A stretch of DNA of 64,000 nucleotides from Iamia sp963728655 (GTDB taxonomy: Bacteria > Actinomycetota > Acidimicrobiia > Acidimicrobiales > Iamiaceae). Below, piece by piece: positions 7,803 to 16,759 of the stretch (the first letter of the stretch is position 1; every line of letters begins with the position of its first letter). Under the pieces are notes generated by a model. It saw only the letters and a list, made by a program, of their open reading frames with translations, did not search any database and was not told the origin of the DNA. Location of the stretch: positions 558,001 through 622,000 of the forward strand of contig CAVSLD010000002.1 in assembly GCA_963728655.1 (NCBI GenBank). Direction: 5' to 3'. The translations under genes and the position numbers were made by a program.

Positions 7803-8849
7803 TCAGGCGCGGCGCAGCGTCGCGTGGAGGTGGTGGGTCAGCGGCTGACCGACGGCGGCCATCGCCAGGTCGTAGGTGAGCACGTCGCCCTCCACGCGAT
7901 AGGTGCGCTCGGTGGCGGTGACCTCCTTGGCCGTGGCCGTGCCGACCACGTCGTCGGAGGTGAGGGCGACCTCGGCGCCGGTGGCGCCGGCCTCGACGAT
8001 GCCCGAGCACGTCTCGACCACCCCGGGGGCGGCGGCCACGACCAGCTCGACGGCGCCGTCGCCGACGAGGCGGAGGAAGCCGCTCTCGGCGTGGAGGCCC
8101 CGGCCGTCATCGGCCGCGGTGGTCGACGAGCGGTAGGACAGCACCGGCTTGCCGGGGAGGGCCACGACCTCGATGCGCTCGTGGTAGGCGAAGGCGTCGA
8201 TGGTGGGGTAGTGGCCCTCGCCGGAGCCGGCCCACGTGCCGGCCAGGGCGGCGAGCGGCCCGTGGACCGCGGGGTCCGGCGCCGGCCCGGCGGGCGCGGT
8301 CGCCGTCGAGGTGGCGCGGGTCGGCGCGCCCTCGTCGCCGGGCTCGGCCGGCTCCCCGGCGAGGAGGTGGGCCCAGCGGGCGTCGCGCTGGCCCGATCGG
8401 CGGGGGAGCAGGCCCACGAGGGGCTCGCCCCACCCGGCCATGTCCTCGAGGACGGCCTCGACCTCCTCTGCGTCGGTGAAGGCGTGGATCCGCTCGGTGC
8501 GGGTCCGCAGCTCCTGGGGGGTCTGCGGGCCCCGCAGGAGCAGCACCGTGAGCACCGCCCGCTGGGCGTCGTCGACGGTGAGCGCGTCCTGGGCGACCTG
8601 GCGGTACTTGGTGACCCTGCTGCCGGTGGTGGGGAGCACCTTGCGGGCCAGGTGGGCGGCCTTCAGCCGCTCGACGGCGGCCTCGACCTCGTCCTCGGAC
8701 AGGTCCATCACCGGGTCGCGGCTCGAGCTCTGGTTGCAGGCCGAGGTCAGCCCGTTGAGGGTCATGGGGTAGGTGGCGGGGACGGTGCGCTCCTTCTCCA
8801 GGAGGCTGCCCAGCACCCGCACCTCCGCCGCGGTCAGCACCAGGTCCAC
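7803..8849 (-). CDS. YceH (DUF480) protein fused to a nitrobindin-like beta-barrel
   Basis: 348 residues. Residues 1 to about 165 match YceH/UPF0502, a pair of winged-helix domains (LTAAEVRVLGSLLEKE, YPMTLNGLTSACNQSSSRDPV, LLLRGPQTPQELRTR). After a Thr/Ala/Pro linker, residues about 195-348 are a nitrobindin-type FABP-like domain: LAGTWAGSGEGHYPTI at its start and a C-terminal LTHHLHATL with candidate haem-ligand histidines. Nitrobindins bind ferric haem and react with NO or peroxynitrite. YceH is usually a stand-alone protein of about 200-220 residues, so the fusion is notable. The GTG at 8849 follows TAGGGT by 6 nt. Confidence 0.85.
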   Translation of the reverse strand: MDLVLTAAEVRVLGSLLEKERTVPATYPMTLNGLTSACNQSSSRDPVMDLSEDEVEAAVERLKAAHLARKVLPTTGSRVTKYRQVAQDALTVDDAQRAVLTVLLLRGPQTPQELRTRTERIHAFTDAEEVEAVLEDMAGWGEPLVGLLPRRSGQRDARWAHLLAGEPAEPGDEGAPTRATSTATAPAGPAPDPAVHGPLAALAGTWAGSGEGHYPTIDAFAYHERIEVVALPGKPVLSYRSSTTAADDGRGLHAESGFLRLVGDGAVELVVAAAPGVVETCSGIVEAGATGAEVALTSDDVVGTATAKEVTATERTYRVEGDVLTYDLAMAAVGQPLTHHLHATLRRA

Positions 8850-8855
8850 GGGCGG

Positions 8856-8861
8856 ACCCTA
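8856..8861 (-). promoter_or_regulatory. -10 box of YceH-nitrobindin gene
   Basis: TAGGGT on the reverse strand, 6 nt before the GTG at 8849; leaderless type. Confidence 0.5.
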
Positions 8862-8973
8862 CCGGCGGTCGGCTCCGGGGGAGGGGGCTCCGCGCCCCGG
8901 CGCCGCAGGTGGCCGGATCACCTGACTCGCTGACAGTGCTCAAATCCACACGGTGGGTGACCGATGGGGGCGC

Positions 8974-10194
8974 ATGCACCGGCGTCCCCTCCTCCGCGCC
9001 TCCGGGGCCCTGGTGGCCCTCGTGGCCCTGCTCTCCCTGGTGGGCTGCACGCCCGAGTCGGCCACCTTCCGGGGCCACGGCTACGGCCACGGGCGGGGCA
9101 TGGGCCAGTGGGGGGCCCTCGGCTACGCCGTGGACCACGGCTGGAGCGGGACCCGCATCCTCGACCACTACTACGGCGGGACCCGCACGGCGGTGGCCAC
9201 CCCGCAGGAGCAGCGGGTGTACCTCATGGCCAGCAAGGGCCAGGACCTGGTGGTCACCCAGGACCAGGGGCACCTGCAGGTCGACGGCCACGCCGGCGAC
9301 GTGGGCTCGGTGCGGCTCGTGCGCCTGTCGGCGACCCACTACCGCATCTACCGCGGCGACGGGGGCTGCACCGGTCCCTGGACCCTCGTGGGCGACGTGC
9401 CCGCCAGCGACGTCGAGGTCCGGTCCTCGGTGCCCGCCGGCGACGATCCCTCGCTCCTCCTCCAGCACTGCACGTCGGGCGGGACCCGGTACTACCGGGG
9501 GTCGCTGCGGCTGGTCCGGGCCCTCGGCACCGTCGTCACCGTGAACCAGGTCAGCACCCAGGACCTGGTGCGGGGCATCGTCCCTCGCGAGGTGTCGCCG
9601 TCGTGGGTCGACGCCGGCGGCGGCCTGGGACTCAACGCGGTCCGGGCCCAGGCCATCGCGGCCCGGTCCTACTCCTTGGCCGGCGACACCCGGTGGGCGC
9701 CCTACGCCACCACCTGCGACTCGACCTACTGCCAGTCCTACGGCGGCTACGGCTTCCGGGCGACCGGCTCGTCGAGCATCGCCATGAACGAGGACCGCCG
9801 CACCGACCGGGCCGTGCGCGACACCGCCGACCAGGTGCGGGTGTTCCCCGACGGCCGCATCGCGGCGACCGAGTTCGCCTCCTCCAGCGGTGGGTGGACC
9901 GCCGGCGGTGCGTTCCCCGCCGTGGTCGACGACGGCGACGACCACTCCGGCAACCCCCACCACGACTGGAGCGTGACCCTCACCCGGGCCCAGATCGAGG
10001 CCCGCTTCGACGCCTGGGCCGGGCGTGACCTGGGCACGTGGAACGGCTTCGACCAGTATGTGCGGGACGGCCACGGCGATCTCGGCGGACGGGTCGTGAG
10101 GGTCCGGGTCCTGTTCAGCGGCGGCGACGTCACCGTCACCGGCGACCAGGTCCGATCGATCCTCTCGCTCAAGTCCGACTGGTTCACCAGCTGA
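8974..10194 (+). CDS. SpoIID/LytB-domain lipoprotein
   Basis: 406 residues. A lipoprotein signal (MHRRPLLR, a hydrophobic core, then lipobox LVGC) is followed directly by the SpoIID signature GHGYGHGRGMGQWGALG. Further family blocks are NQVSTQDLVRGIVPREVSPSW, NAVRAQAIAARSYSL, TEFASSSGGWTAGG and a C-terminal DQVRSILSLKSDWF. SpoIID is a lytic transglycosylase acting on denuded glycan in sporulating Firmicutes; in Actinobacteria these proteins are secreted and poorly studied. An in-frame GTG at 8953 would add seven residues; the ATG at 8974 gives the more normal signal peptide. It is followed after 43 bp by the FG-GAP protein gene. Confidence 0.88.
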   Translation: MHRRPLLRASGALVALVALLSLVGCTPESATFRGHGYGHGRGMGQWGALGYAVDHGWSGTRILDHYYGGTRTAVATPQEQRVYLMASKGQDLVVTQDQGHLQVDGHAGDVGSVRLVRLSATHYRIYRGDGGCTGPWTLVGDVPASDVEVRSSVPAGDDPSLLLQHCTSGGTRYYRGSLRLVRALGTVVTVNQVSTQDLVRGIVPREVSPSWVDAGGGLGLNAVRAQAIAARSYSLAGDTRWAPYATTCDSTYCQSYGGYGFRATGSSSIAMNEDRRTDRAVRDTADQVRVFPDGRIAATEFASSSGGWTAGGAFPAVVDDGDDHSGNPHHDWSVTLTRAQIEARFDAWAGRDLGTWNGFDQYVRDGHGDLGGRVVRVRVLFSGGDVTVTGDQVRSILSLKSDWFTS

Positions 10195-10237
10195 CCGTGC
10201 GCCCCGCCACCCGCACCCCAGCTCCCTGCGAGGACCC

Positions 10238-12436
10238 GTGACCGACGCCGCCCCCCGCCCGAGCCACCGGCTCCGCCACCCCGCCCCCCGCATGGTGGTG
10301 GCCGCCCTCCTGGCCCTGGTGCTGGCAGCCGGGCTGGTGCCCGGGACCGGGCGCGTCCTGGCACCGGAGCCGGCCGGTGCCGACACCACGCTCCGGCTCC
10401 TGCGCAACGTCGACGTCCCGCTCGACACCCTCACCGTCCCCACCGGGACCTCGGAGTACAAGTCCTCGCCCGCCCTGGCCGACCTCGACGGTGACGATCG
10501 GCCCGAGCTGGTGGTGGCCGCCCCGAACGGCACCGTCACCGCCACCCGCATCACCGACGGGGCGACCCTGTGGCGACGCTCGCTGGGCCGCACCGCCATC
10601 CAGGCCTCGCCGGTGGTGACCGACGTCGACAACGACGGCCGGGTCGACGTGGTGGCGGCCACCATGGACGGGCGCGTGGTGCTGCTGAGCGGCCAGACCG
10701 GCGGGGTGAAGCGCACCTTCCGCCAGGGCGCCCCCCTGTTCTGCCCCTCCGGGACCGACTGCCGGCCCGACGGCTTCTACGCCACGCCGGTGATCGCCGA
10801 CGTCAACGGCGACGGGCGCAACGACATCATCGCCCCCAGCTACGACCACACCGTCTACGCCTGGAGCTGGGGGGGCACCCTGCTCTGGCGCTCCTACCTC
10901 TACGACACCCTGTGGTCCTCGCCGGCCGCGGTCGACGTCGACAAGAACGGCACCCTCGAGATCGTGCTGGGCGGCGACATCTACGCCGGGAACCCGCTCG
11001 GGCTCCCCGCCGGCGGGCTGCTCTGGGTGCTCAACGGGCGCAACGGCACCCGGTTCTCGGGCTACCCGCGCTCGCTGCCGGGCCAGACCATCTGGTCGTC
11101 GCCGGCCATCGCCGACATCGACGGCGACACCCGCATGGACGTCGTGGTGGGCACCGGGAGCAACGGCCCCTTCGGTGACGGCTCGGCCGCCCGGCGGGTG
11201 TGGGCCTTCACCCTCGCCACCCGCAAGGACCTCCCGGGCTGGCCCGCATCGGTGCCGGGGCGGGTGGTGAACCAGCCCGCGGTCGGCGACATCGACAACG
11301 ACGGCCGCCCCGAGGTGGTGGTCGGCACCGAGGGCGCCTACGTGGTGGCCCTGGAGCACGACGGGGCCCGCAAGTGGGCGACCTGCAACTACTCGTCGAC
11401 CGCGCAGTGCCCCGGCTCGCCCAACCTGGCGACCCACGGCGGCGTGGCCATCGCCGACGTGGACGACGACGGGATCCAGGAGGTCGTGTCGGCCCTGTCG
11501 CCCCGCCTGCGGGTGTACCGCGGCTTCGACCGCCAGCTCGAGGCCGACGAGCTGCTCACGAGCTACAGCACCATCGGCCCCACGTCGGTCGCCGCCATCG
11601 GCGAGATCAACGGCTCGACGGTGATCGCCCAGTCGGCCTTCTTCCGCTCCGGGGGCCACAGCGGGCCCGCCCGCGCCGGCGACGTGGTCCGCACGTCGCT
11701 CTACACCACCGACCAGCCCCTCTGCACCGAGGACTGGCCTGGCTTCAAGCGGGGCCCGGCCCGAGCCTCGGTGCTGGCCCCCCGTCCCCCGTGGAACCCG
11801 TTCCCCTGCGCCCGGCCCTTCGTGGCCCAGCAGTACCGCGACCTCCTCGGGCGTGAGCTCGACGCCGACGGCGCCACCTTCTGGGCGGCACGCCTGCGCA
11901 CCACCTGGACCGGCCAGCGGGTGGTCGCCGGGTTCCTCAACAGCAGCGAGTTCGGCGAGGTGGCGGCCCCGATCAGCCGCCTGCACCTCGCGCTGAAGGG
12001 CGGCCCGCCCATCGACGGCACGCAGGTGCGCGACCAGATGCAGCAGCTGCGCCAGGGGGCGTCGCTGGCGACGATCGCCCAGCAGCTCCTCGGCCGCGGT
12101 CCGTGGGCGTCGGAGACCGACGACCAGCTCGTCACCCGCGTGTACTTCACCATGCTCCGGCGCTCGCCCACCTCGGCCCAGCGCTCGACGGCCCTCGCCG
12201 ACATCCAGGGCCGGGGGCGGGCCGCCTGGCTCGCCGACCTCTCACGGACCTCCGAGGCGGTGGCCAAGACCGACGCCCGGGTGCAGGTGGTCATGATCTA
12301 CGTGGGCCTGCTCGCCCGGGGCCCGGACCAGGGCGGCTGGGACTACTGGGCCCCGCGGGCCGAGACGGGCACGCCCGTCCAGCGCCTGATCGAGCTGTTC
12401 CTCAACTCCGGGGAGTACAAGGGCCGCGTCCTCTGA
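10238..12436 (+). CDS. Secreted FG-GAP/VCBS-repeat protein with C-terminal DUF4214
   Basis: 732 residues with an N-terminal signal peptide (hydrophobic MVVAALLALVLAAGLV, cleavage likely near PAGADT). Residues about 70-440 hold seven FG-GAP-like repeats with calcium-type loops: DLDGDDRPE, DVDNDGRVD, DVNGDGRND, DVDKNGTLE, DIDGDTRMD, DIDNDGRPE and DVDDDGIQE, forming a beta-propeller. Residues about 530-732 carry DUF4214 modules (FVAQQYRDLLGRELDADGAT, VMIYVGLLARGPDQGGWDYW, LFLNSGEYKGR), a surface module also present on the acylase at 54.8 kb. The GTG at 10238 has a GAGGA Shine-Dalgarno. A surface-exposed adhesive or structural role is likely. Confidence 0.88.
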   Translation: MTDAAPRPSHRLRHPAPRMVVAALLALVLAAGLVPGTGRVLAPEPAGADTTLRLLRNVDVPLDTLTVPTGTSEYKSSPALADLDGDDRPELVVAAPNGTVTATRITDGATLWRRSLGRTAIQASPVVTDVDNDGRVDVVAATMDGRVVLLSGQTGGVKRTFRQGAPLFCPSGTDCRPDGFYATPVIADVNGDGRNDIIAPSYDHTVYAWSWGGTLLWRSYLYDTLWSSPAAVDVDKNGTLEIVLGGDIYAGNPLGLPAGGLLWVLNGRNGTRFSGYPRSLPGQTIWSSPAIADIDGDTRMDVVVGTGSNGPFGDGSAARRVWAFTLATRKDLPGWPASVPGRVVNQPAVGDIDNDGRPEVVVGTEGAYVVALEHDGARKWATCNYSSTAQCPGSPNLATHGGVAIADVDDDGIQEVVSALSPRLRVYRGFDRQLEADELLTSYSTIGPTSVAAIGEINGSTVIAQSAFFRSGGHSGPARAGDVVRTSLYTTDQPLCTEDWPGFKRGPARASVLAPRPPWNPFPCARPFVAQQYRDLLGRELDADGATFWAARLRTTWTGQRVVAGFLNSSEFGEVAAPISRLHLALKGGPPIDGTQVRDQMQQLRQGASLATIAQQLLGRGPWASETDDQLVTRVYFTMLRRSPTSAQRSTALADIQGRGRAAWLADLSRTSEAVAKTDARVQVVMIYVGLLARGPDQGGWDYWAPRAETGTPVQRLIELFLNSGEYKGRVL

Positions 12437-12451
12437 CCCCGGGGCCCTGAC

Positions 12452-12623
12452 CACGTCACGAGGTGCCTGGAGCCTCAGCGGATAGGGCCGGCTTGGCTGC
12501 GAGTCGTCCTCGCTCCGCTCGGACAGCCATGCCGTGCTTGCTCGGTCGGGCTCGCTCGTCAGCGATGTTGCCCACTCACGCCGGTGGACCAATCCGCTCG
12601 CCCTCCTGGCACCTCGTGACGTG
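12452..12623. repeat. Inverted-repeat element copy A (MITE/REP-like, 172 bp)
   Basis: Ends 12452-12472 and 12603-12623 are inverted repeats matching at 20 of 21 positions (left end begins CACGTCACGAGGTGCC). A second, less exact inverted pair lies just inside (AGCGGATAGG near 12478 against CCAATCCGCT near 12590). The core 12496-12557 is nearly identical, in reverse orientation, to 50807-50868 in copy B. It encodes no transposase and I see no target duplication. It lies between convergent genes in the only gap over 300 bp in the window (12437-12819); a hairpin occupies part of the rest. Confidence 0.8.
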
Positions 12624-12719
12624 TCGGCGCGGGTGTGACGCCGGGCGAGGCGGCAGCCGGCCGGGGCGGTCGCCCGTGCGGTCCGGTGCCGCGCCGACCG
12701 ACATCGGCCCGGACGCGAC

Positions 12720-12758
12720 GGAGGGGCCCGGACCCAGGGGGAAGGTCCGAGCCCCTCC
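12720..12758 (-). terminator. Hairpin downstream of phasin-like gene
   Basis: GGAGGGGC and CGGACC pair with GGTCCG and GCCCCTCC (one C/A mismatch, 9-nt loop), a 15-position stem. It lies 62 bp past the stop of the minus-strand gene ending at 12820. No U tract follows, as is common in high-GC Actinobacteria. Confidence 0.5.
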
Positions 12759-12819
12759 GGTGCGACCGGCGGACCGGTCACAGCGTCGCCGGCGCGAGGG
12801 GGAGCGCCGGGCGGGGGTG

Positions 12820-13260
12820 TCAGGCGGCGACGGCCTTGCGCACCTGGGTGGCGGCGTCGCGAGCGGTCTCGCGGGCCTGGGTGCGGGCGTCGCGGGCGGT
12901 GGTGCGGGCCTGGGCCACGACCTCACGGGCCTGCTCGGGGAGCTTGGCCTCGATCTCGTCGAGCAGGGACTCGACCCGGGTCTCGACGGCATCGAGGCGG
13001 GCCTCGAGGTCCTTCACCCGGTCGTCGGCGGTGTCGGCCGCGGTGCTGAGGCGGGTGCGGAGCTCGGCGAGGAGGCCCTCGGCCTCGGTGGTGAGCCTGT
13101 CCAGCTGGACCTTGGCCTCACCGGTCTGCTCCTTGACGACCTTGGTCAGCTCCACCCGCTGGACCTGGGCCTTCTGGAAGGCGATGACGCCCATGCCGAC
13201 ACCGACGTAGAAGGTGTCCTTGGCGATGCGGGTGAGCTCGTCGGCGGTGATCTCGGGCAT
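12820..13260 (-). CDS. Phasin-like / apolipoprotein-like coiled-coil protein
   Basis: 146 residues. A short hydrophobic N-terminal region (FYVGVGMGVIAFQKAQ) is followed by a long amphipathic helix-forming stretch (about residues 30-146) rich in Ala, Glu, Arg and Thr with heptad character, ending in repeated TARDARTQARETARDAATQ. Such proteins coat storage granules or act as envelope coiled coils; no catalytic motif is present. The ATG at 13260 was chosen over the longer frame because AGGAG lies at good spacing and a consensus-like promoter lies about 40 bp upstream. Exact function unknown. Confidence 0.75.
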   Translation of the reverse strand: MPEITADELTRIAKDTFYVGVGMGVIAFQKAQVQRVELTKVVKEQTGEAKVQLDRLTTEAEGLLAELRTRLSTAADTADDRVKDLEARLDAVETRVESLLDEIEAKLPEQAREVVAQARTTARDARTQARETARDAATQVRKAVAA

Positions 13261-13298
13261 TGTCTGCTCCTGGTGGGGTTCGAGGTGACGTGCTCGCA

Positions 13299-13327
13299 AC
13301 CGTACCGATCTTGTTAAACAGTTGCAA
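13299..13327 (-). promoter_or_regulatory. Promoter of the phasin-like gene (-35 TTGCAA, 17 bp, -10 TACGGT)
   Basis: On the reverse strand TTGCAA (13322-13327) is followed by a 17-bp AT-rich spacer and TACGGT (13299-13304), close to sigma-70/SigA consensus. It is one of the few places in the window with a good -35, and its AT content stands out from the surroundings. Confidence 0.6.
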
Positions 13328-13405
13328 GCACTCGGGGGTGTGAAGATCGTCTCCCCGGGCCCTCCGGCGGGCCTGCGGGTGCCCGATCCGAGCGGGGTCA
13401 GGGGG

Positions 13406-13411
13406 TACCCT
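13406..13411 (+). promoter_or_regulatory. -10 box of GT2 gene
   Basis: TACCCT, 9 nt before the GTG at 13421; leaderless type. Confidence 0.45.
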
Positions 13412-13420
13412 GGCTCGGCC

Positions 13421-16400
13421 GTGACCGCCGCCCGCCCCCCCGCCGACGAGTCCGCGCCGGCCCCGACGGCCGTCCCCCCGGGTGCCCCCACCGCCCCGGC
13501 CGTCGTCGCCGTCGTGGTGACCCACGACCCCGGACCCTGGTTCGAGGACGTGCTCCGCTCGTTGGCCGCGCAGACCTACCAGGCCCTCTCCGTGCTGGTC
13601 GTCGACGCCGGCAGCGCCGAGGACCCGACGCCCCGCGTCGCCGCCGTCCTGCCCGATGCCCGCGTCGCCCGCCAGGAGGGCCCCACGGGCTACGGGGCGG
13701 CCACGAACCGCGTGCTCGAGGCGGTCGAGGGGGCGTCGTTCTTCCTGCTCTGCCACGACGACGTGGCCCTCGCCCCCGACGCGGTGCGGGTCCTGGTCGA
13801 GGAGGCGTTCCGCACCAACGGTGGCATCCTCGGACCGAAGCTGCTCGACTGGCACGATCCGCGCCGCCTGCGGTCGGTGGGCGGCGCCATCGACAAGGTC
13901 GGCTCCCCGGCGCCGGCGGCCGAGCCCGGCGAGCTCGACCAGGAGCAGCACGACGCGATCCGCGACGTCTTCTACGTCGACGGTGGGGCCCTCCTGGTAC
14001 GGGCCGACCTGTTCCGGACCCTCGGCGGCTTCGACCCCGGGATGACCCTGCACGGCGACGACGTCGACCTGTGCTGGCGGGCCCACCTGGCCGGGGCCCG
14101 GGTCGTGATCGTGCCGGCGGCGACGGCCCGCCACCTCGAGGCGCTGGGCGAGCGCCACCCCGTCGACGATCGACGTCGGCTCCAGCAGCGACACCGCGTC
14201 CGCTCGCTGCTCTCCAACTACGGACCCGTCCACCTGGTGCGGGTGGTGCCCCAGGCGCTGGCGATGACGGCCCTGGAGGCGGTGTTCGCCCTGGTCGGAG
14301 GACGCTTCCGCCAGGCCGCCGACGTGGTCACGGCGTGGACGTGGAACCTCCGGCACCCCGCCGCCCTGCGCCGCCGACGCAAGGCCAACCGGGCGATCCG
14401 CTCGGTCGGCGACCGCGAGGTGCGCGAGCTGCAGGTGCGGGGCTTCGCCCGCCTCACCGCGTTCCTCAGGGGGCAGGTGGGTCCGGCCGACGACCGCCTG
14501 GGCGCCCTGGCCGCGACCGGTCGGGACCTGTCCTCGGCCCTGCGGACCCCCCTCACCCGGGTCGCGGTGGCTGCGGCCGGGCTCACGCTCCTGCTCATGT
14601 TCCTGGGCAGCCGCAACCTGATCTTCCAGCCCCTCCCGGCGGTGGGCGAGCTCAACGCCTTCCCCGACTCCGCCGTCGAGCTGCTGCGCACCCACCTCTC
14701 GGGCTGGCGCACCACCGCCGGCGGGGGCAGCGGCCCGTCACCCACCGGCGACGGGGTGTTCGGCCTCCTCGGCCTGGTGTCGTTCGGCTCCATGGGCCTG
14801 GCCCGCAAGATCGCCATCCTCGGGCTGCTCCCCGCCGGTCCCGTGGGCATCTGGCGCCTGGCCCGACCCATCGGGTCGATCCGGGCCGCGGCCGCCTCGG
14901 TCGTCGTGTACGCCGCCGTCCCCCTGCCCTACAACGCCCTCGCCGACGGCTCCTGGGCCGCCCTCACCGCCTACGCGGTGGTGCCGTGGATCGTCCTCGG
15001 CCTGGCCCGGGCCATGCGCCTGGCGCCGTGGGGCCGCATCGACCTCGACGACGCCGACACCGCCACCACGGTCGCACCGGTGAGCGGCCTGGCCCGCGTC
15101 CTCGGCGTCGGCCTGTCGATCGCCCTCGGTGCCATCGTCACCCCCGCCATCGTGCCCCTCGCCGCCCTCGTCGCGGTGGGCATGGCGGTGGGCTCGCTGG
15201 TGGCCGGTCGGGCCGCCGGCGTGCTCCGCCTGCTCGGCACCGCCCTCGGCGGCATCGGGGTGGCCCTGGTGCTGCACCTGCCGTGGACCCTGTCGCTGCT
15301 CACCCAGGGGGGCAGCTGGGCCGCGGCCGTCGGGGCCGACGAGCAGGCCCAGCGCACGCTCGGCCAGCTGCTCCGCTTCCAGACCGGCCCCTACGGCGAC
15401 ACGCCCTTCGCCTGGGCGTTCCTCGTCGCCGCCGCCCTGCCCCTGGTGATCGGACGGGGCTGGCGCCTGGCCTGGGCGGTGCGGGCCTGGTTCACCGCCC
15501 TGGCCGGCTGGGCCACGCTCCTCGCCGTCGAGCAGGGGTGGATCTCGGTGCCGCTGCCGGCCTCGGAGGTGCTGCTGGTGCCGGCCGCGGTGGGCCTCGC
15601 CCTCAGTGCCGGGCTGGGCATGGCCGCCTTCGAGGTCGACCTCCGCCACTTCCGCTTCGGCTGGCGCCAGCTGGCGTCGGTGGTGGCGGCCGCCGCCGTG
15701 GTGGTGGGGGGCCTGGGCCTGGTGTCGGGCTCCTTCGACGGGCGCTGGAAGGTGCCCCGCGGCGACCTCAACCGGGCCCTCGCACCCGTCCTCCGCGCCG
15801 ACGGCGACCCCGAGGCCGAGGTCCTGTGGCTGGGCGACCCCGACCTGCTGCCCCTCGGCGCCCACGACTACCGCGACGACGTGGCCCTGGCCACCAGCGA
15901 CGGCCTGCCCGACGTGCGCTCGCGCTGGGCCGGCGCTCGCTTCGCCAGCACCGACCGCCTCGACCAGGCCCTCGACCTGGCCGTCGACGGCCGCACCGCC
16001 CGCCTGGGCCGCATCCTCGGTCCCCAGGGGGTCCGCTACGTGGTGGTGCCGACCCGGGCGGTGCCCGAGGCGTTCGGCGGCGTCGACCGCCCACCGCCGG
16101 CCTGGCTGGTCGACGCCCTCGAGGCCCAGCTCGACCTGGAGCAGGTCGACACCGACCGCGCCCTGATCGTGTACCGGAACCGGGCCTGGCGGGGCGAGGC
16201 CACCGCCGTGCCGTCCGGGACCGAGCTGGCCGACACACCCTCCGGCGCGGCCCGCACCGACCCGGAGGCGTTCGAGGACGTGGCCGGTGAGCCCGACGTC
16301 GGTCGCGTGCCCCTCACCGCCCCGGGCGACACCGACCTGGTGGCGGCGGTGCCGGCCGACGACGGCTGGTCGCTGGAGGTCGGCGGTGACGAGGTGGCGA

Positions 16401-16759
16401 CCGACCAGGCCTACGGCTGGGCCCTCCACGCCGGCGACGTGCCCACCGGCGACGGCGCCGCCACCTACGCGACGGGCTGGGGCCTCCGGGCCCTGATCCT
16501 CGTGCAGCCCCTGCTCTGGGTGCTCGTGCTGCTGGGCCGCAACCGGGCCATGGGCCGGGCCCGGGGCCGCGACCGGCGCGCCGCGGCCGAGGTCGCAGCC
16601 GCCGCGCCGGCCCCGGAGCCCGACCTCGACCCGGTCGAGAGCGCCGCCGCGGCCGTGGCCGGGCTGGCCGAGCGGGCCACCGACGCCCAGGAGCGGGCCG
16701 GGGACGACGCCCCCGGCCGCCGGGCTGGCCGCCGTCGCCGACGGAGGGAGTCCCGATGA
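13421..16759 (+). CDS. Large membrane glycosyltransferase family 2 protein
   Basis: About 1112 residues. An N-terminal GT-A domain (about residues 20-270) starts VVAVVVTHDPGPWFEDVLRS and has CHDDVAL as the DxD-like metal site and FDPGMTLHGDDVDLCWRAH as the acceptor region. The rest is a long multi-pass membrane region (about residues 380-790), a periplasmic domain, one late helix near residue 1030, and an Arg-rich tail. The layout matches the large actinobacterial GT2 proteins found next to DUF5719 and thought to act in cell-wall lipoglycan or arabinogalactan assembly. The GTG at 13421 follows a -10 box; the longer open frame has no supporting signal. Its stop overlaps the DUF5719 ATG (ATGA). 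Confidence 0.85.
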   Translation: MTAARPPADESAPAPTAVPPGAPTAPAVVAVVVTHDPGPWFEDVLRSLAAQTYQALSVLVVDAGSAEDPTPRVAAVLPDARVARQEGPTGYGAATNRVLEAVEGASFFLLCHDDVALAPDAVRVLVEEAFRTNGGILGPKLLDWHDPRRLRSVGGAIDKVGSPAPAAEPGELDQEQHDAIRDVFYVDGGALLVRADLFRTLGGFDPGMTLHGDDVDLCWRAHLAGARVVIVPAATARHLEALGERHPVDDRRRLQQRHRVRSLLSNYGPVHLVRVVPQALAMTALEAVFALVGGRFRQAADVVTAWTWNLRHPAALRRRRKANRAIRSVGDREVRELQVRGFARLTAFLRGQVGPADDRLGALAATGRDLSSALRTPLTRVAVAAAGLTLLLMFLGSRNLIFQPLPAVGELNAFPDSAVELLRTHLSGWRTTAGGGSGPSPTGDGVFGLLGLVSFGSMGLARKIAILGLLPAGPVGIWRLARPIGSIRAAAASVVVYAAVPLPYNALADGSWAALTAYAVVPWIVLGLARAMRLAPWGRIDLDDADTATTVAPVSGLARVLGVGLSIALGAIVTPAIVPLAALVAVGMAVGSLVAGRAAGVLRLLGTALGGIGVALVLHLPWTLSLLTQGGSWAAAVGADEQAQRTLGQLLRFQTGPYGDTPFAWAFLVAAALPLVIGRGWRLAWAVRAWFTALAGWATLLAVEQGWISVPLPASEVLLVPAAVGLALSAGLGMAAFEVDLRHFRFGWRQLASVVAAAAVVVGGLGLVSGSFDGRWKVPRGDLNRALAPVLRADGDPEAEVLWLGDPDLLPLGAHDYRDDVALATSDGLPDVRSRWAGARFASTDRLDQALDLAVDGRTARLGRILGPQGVRYVVVPTRAVPEAFGGVDRPPPAWLVDALEAQLDLEQVDTDRALIVYRNRAWRGEATAVPSGTELADTPSGAARTDPEAFEDVAGEPDVGRVPLTAPGDTDLVAAVPADDGWSLEVGGDEVATDQAYGWALHAGDVPTGDGAATYATGWGLRALILVQPLLWVLVLLGRNRAMGRARGRDRRAAAEVAAAAPAPEPDLDPVESAAAAVAGLAERATDAQERAGDDAPGRRAGRRRRRRESR

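Noticed and set aside
12463..13317. ORF on the plus strand reading through the first inverted-repeat element
   Set aside because: It shares its N-terminal peptide with an antisense ORF at the second element, so the translation is that of a repeat, not a gene.
13310..13328. Possible palindrome in the AT-rich promoter patch upstream of the phasin-like gene
   Set aside because: Only the outer CTTG/CAAG pair matches; the inner bases do not. The promoter hexamers explain the AT richness.
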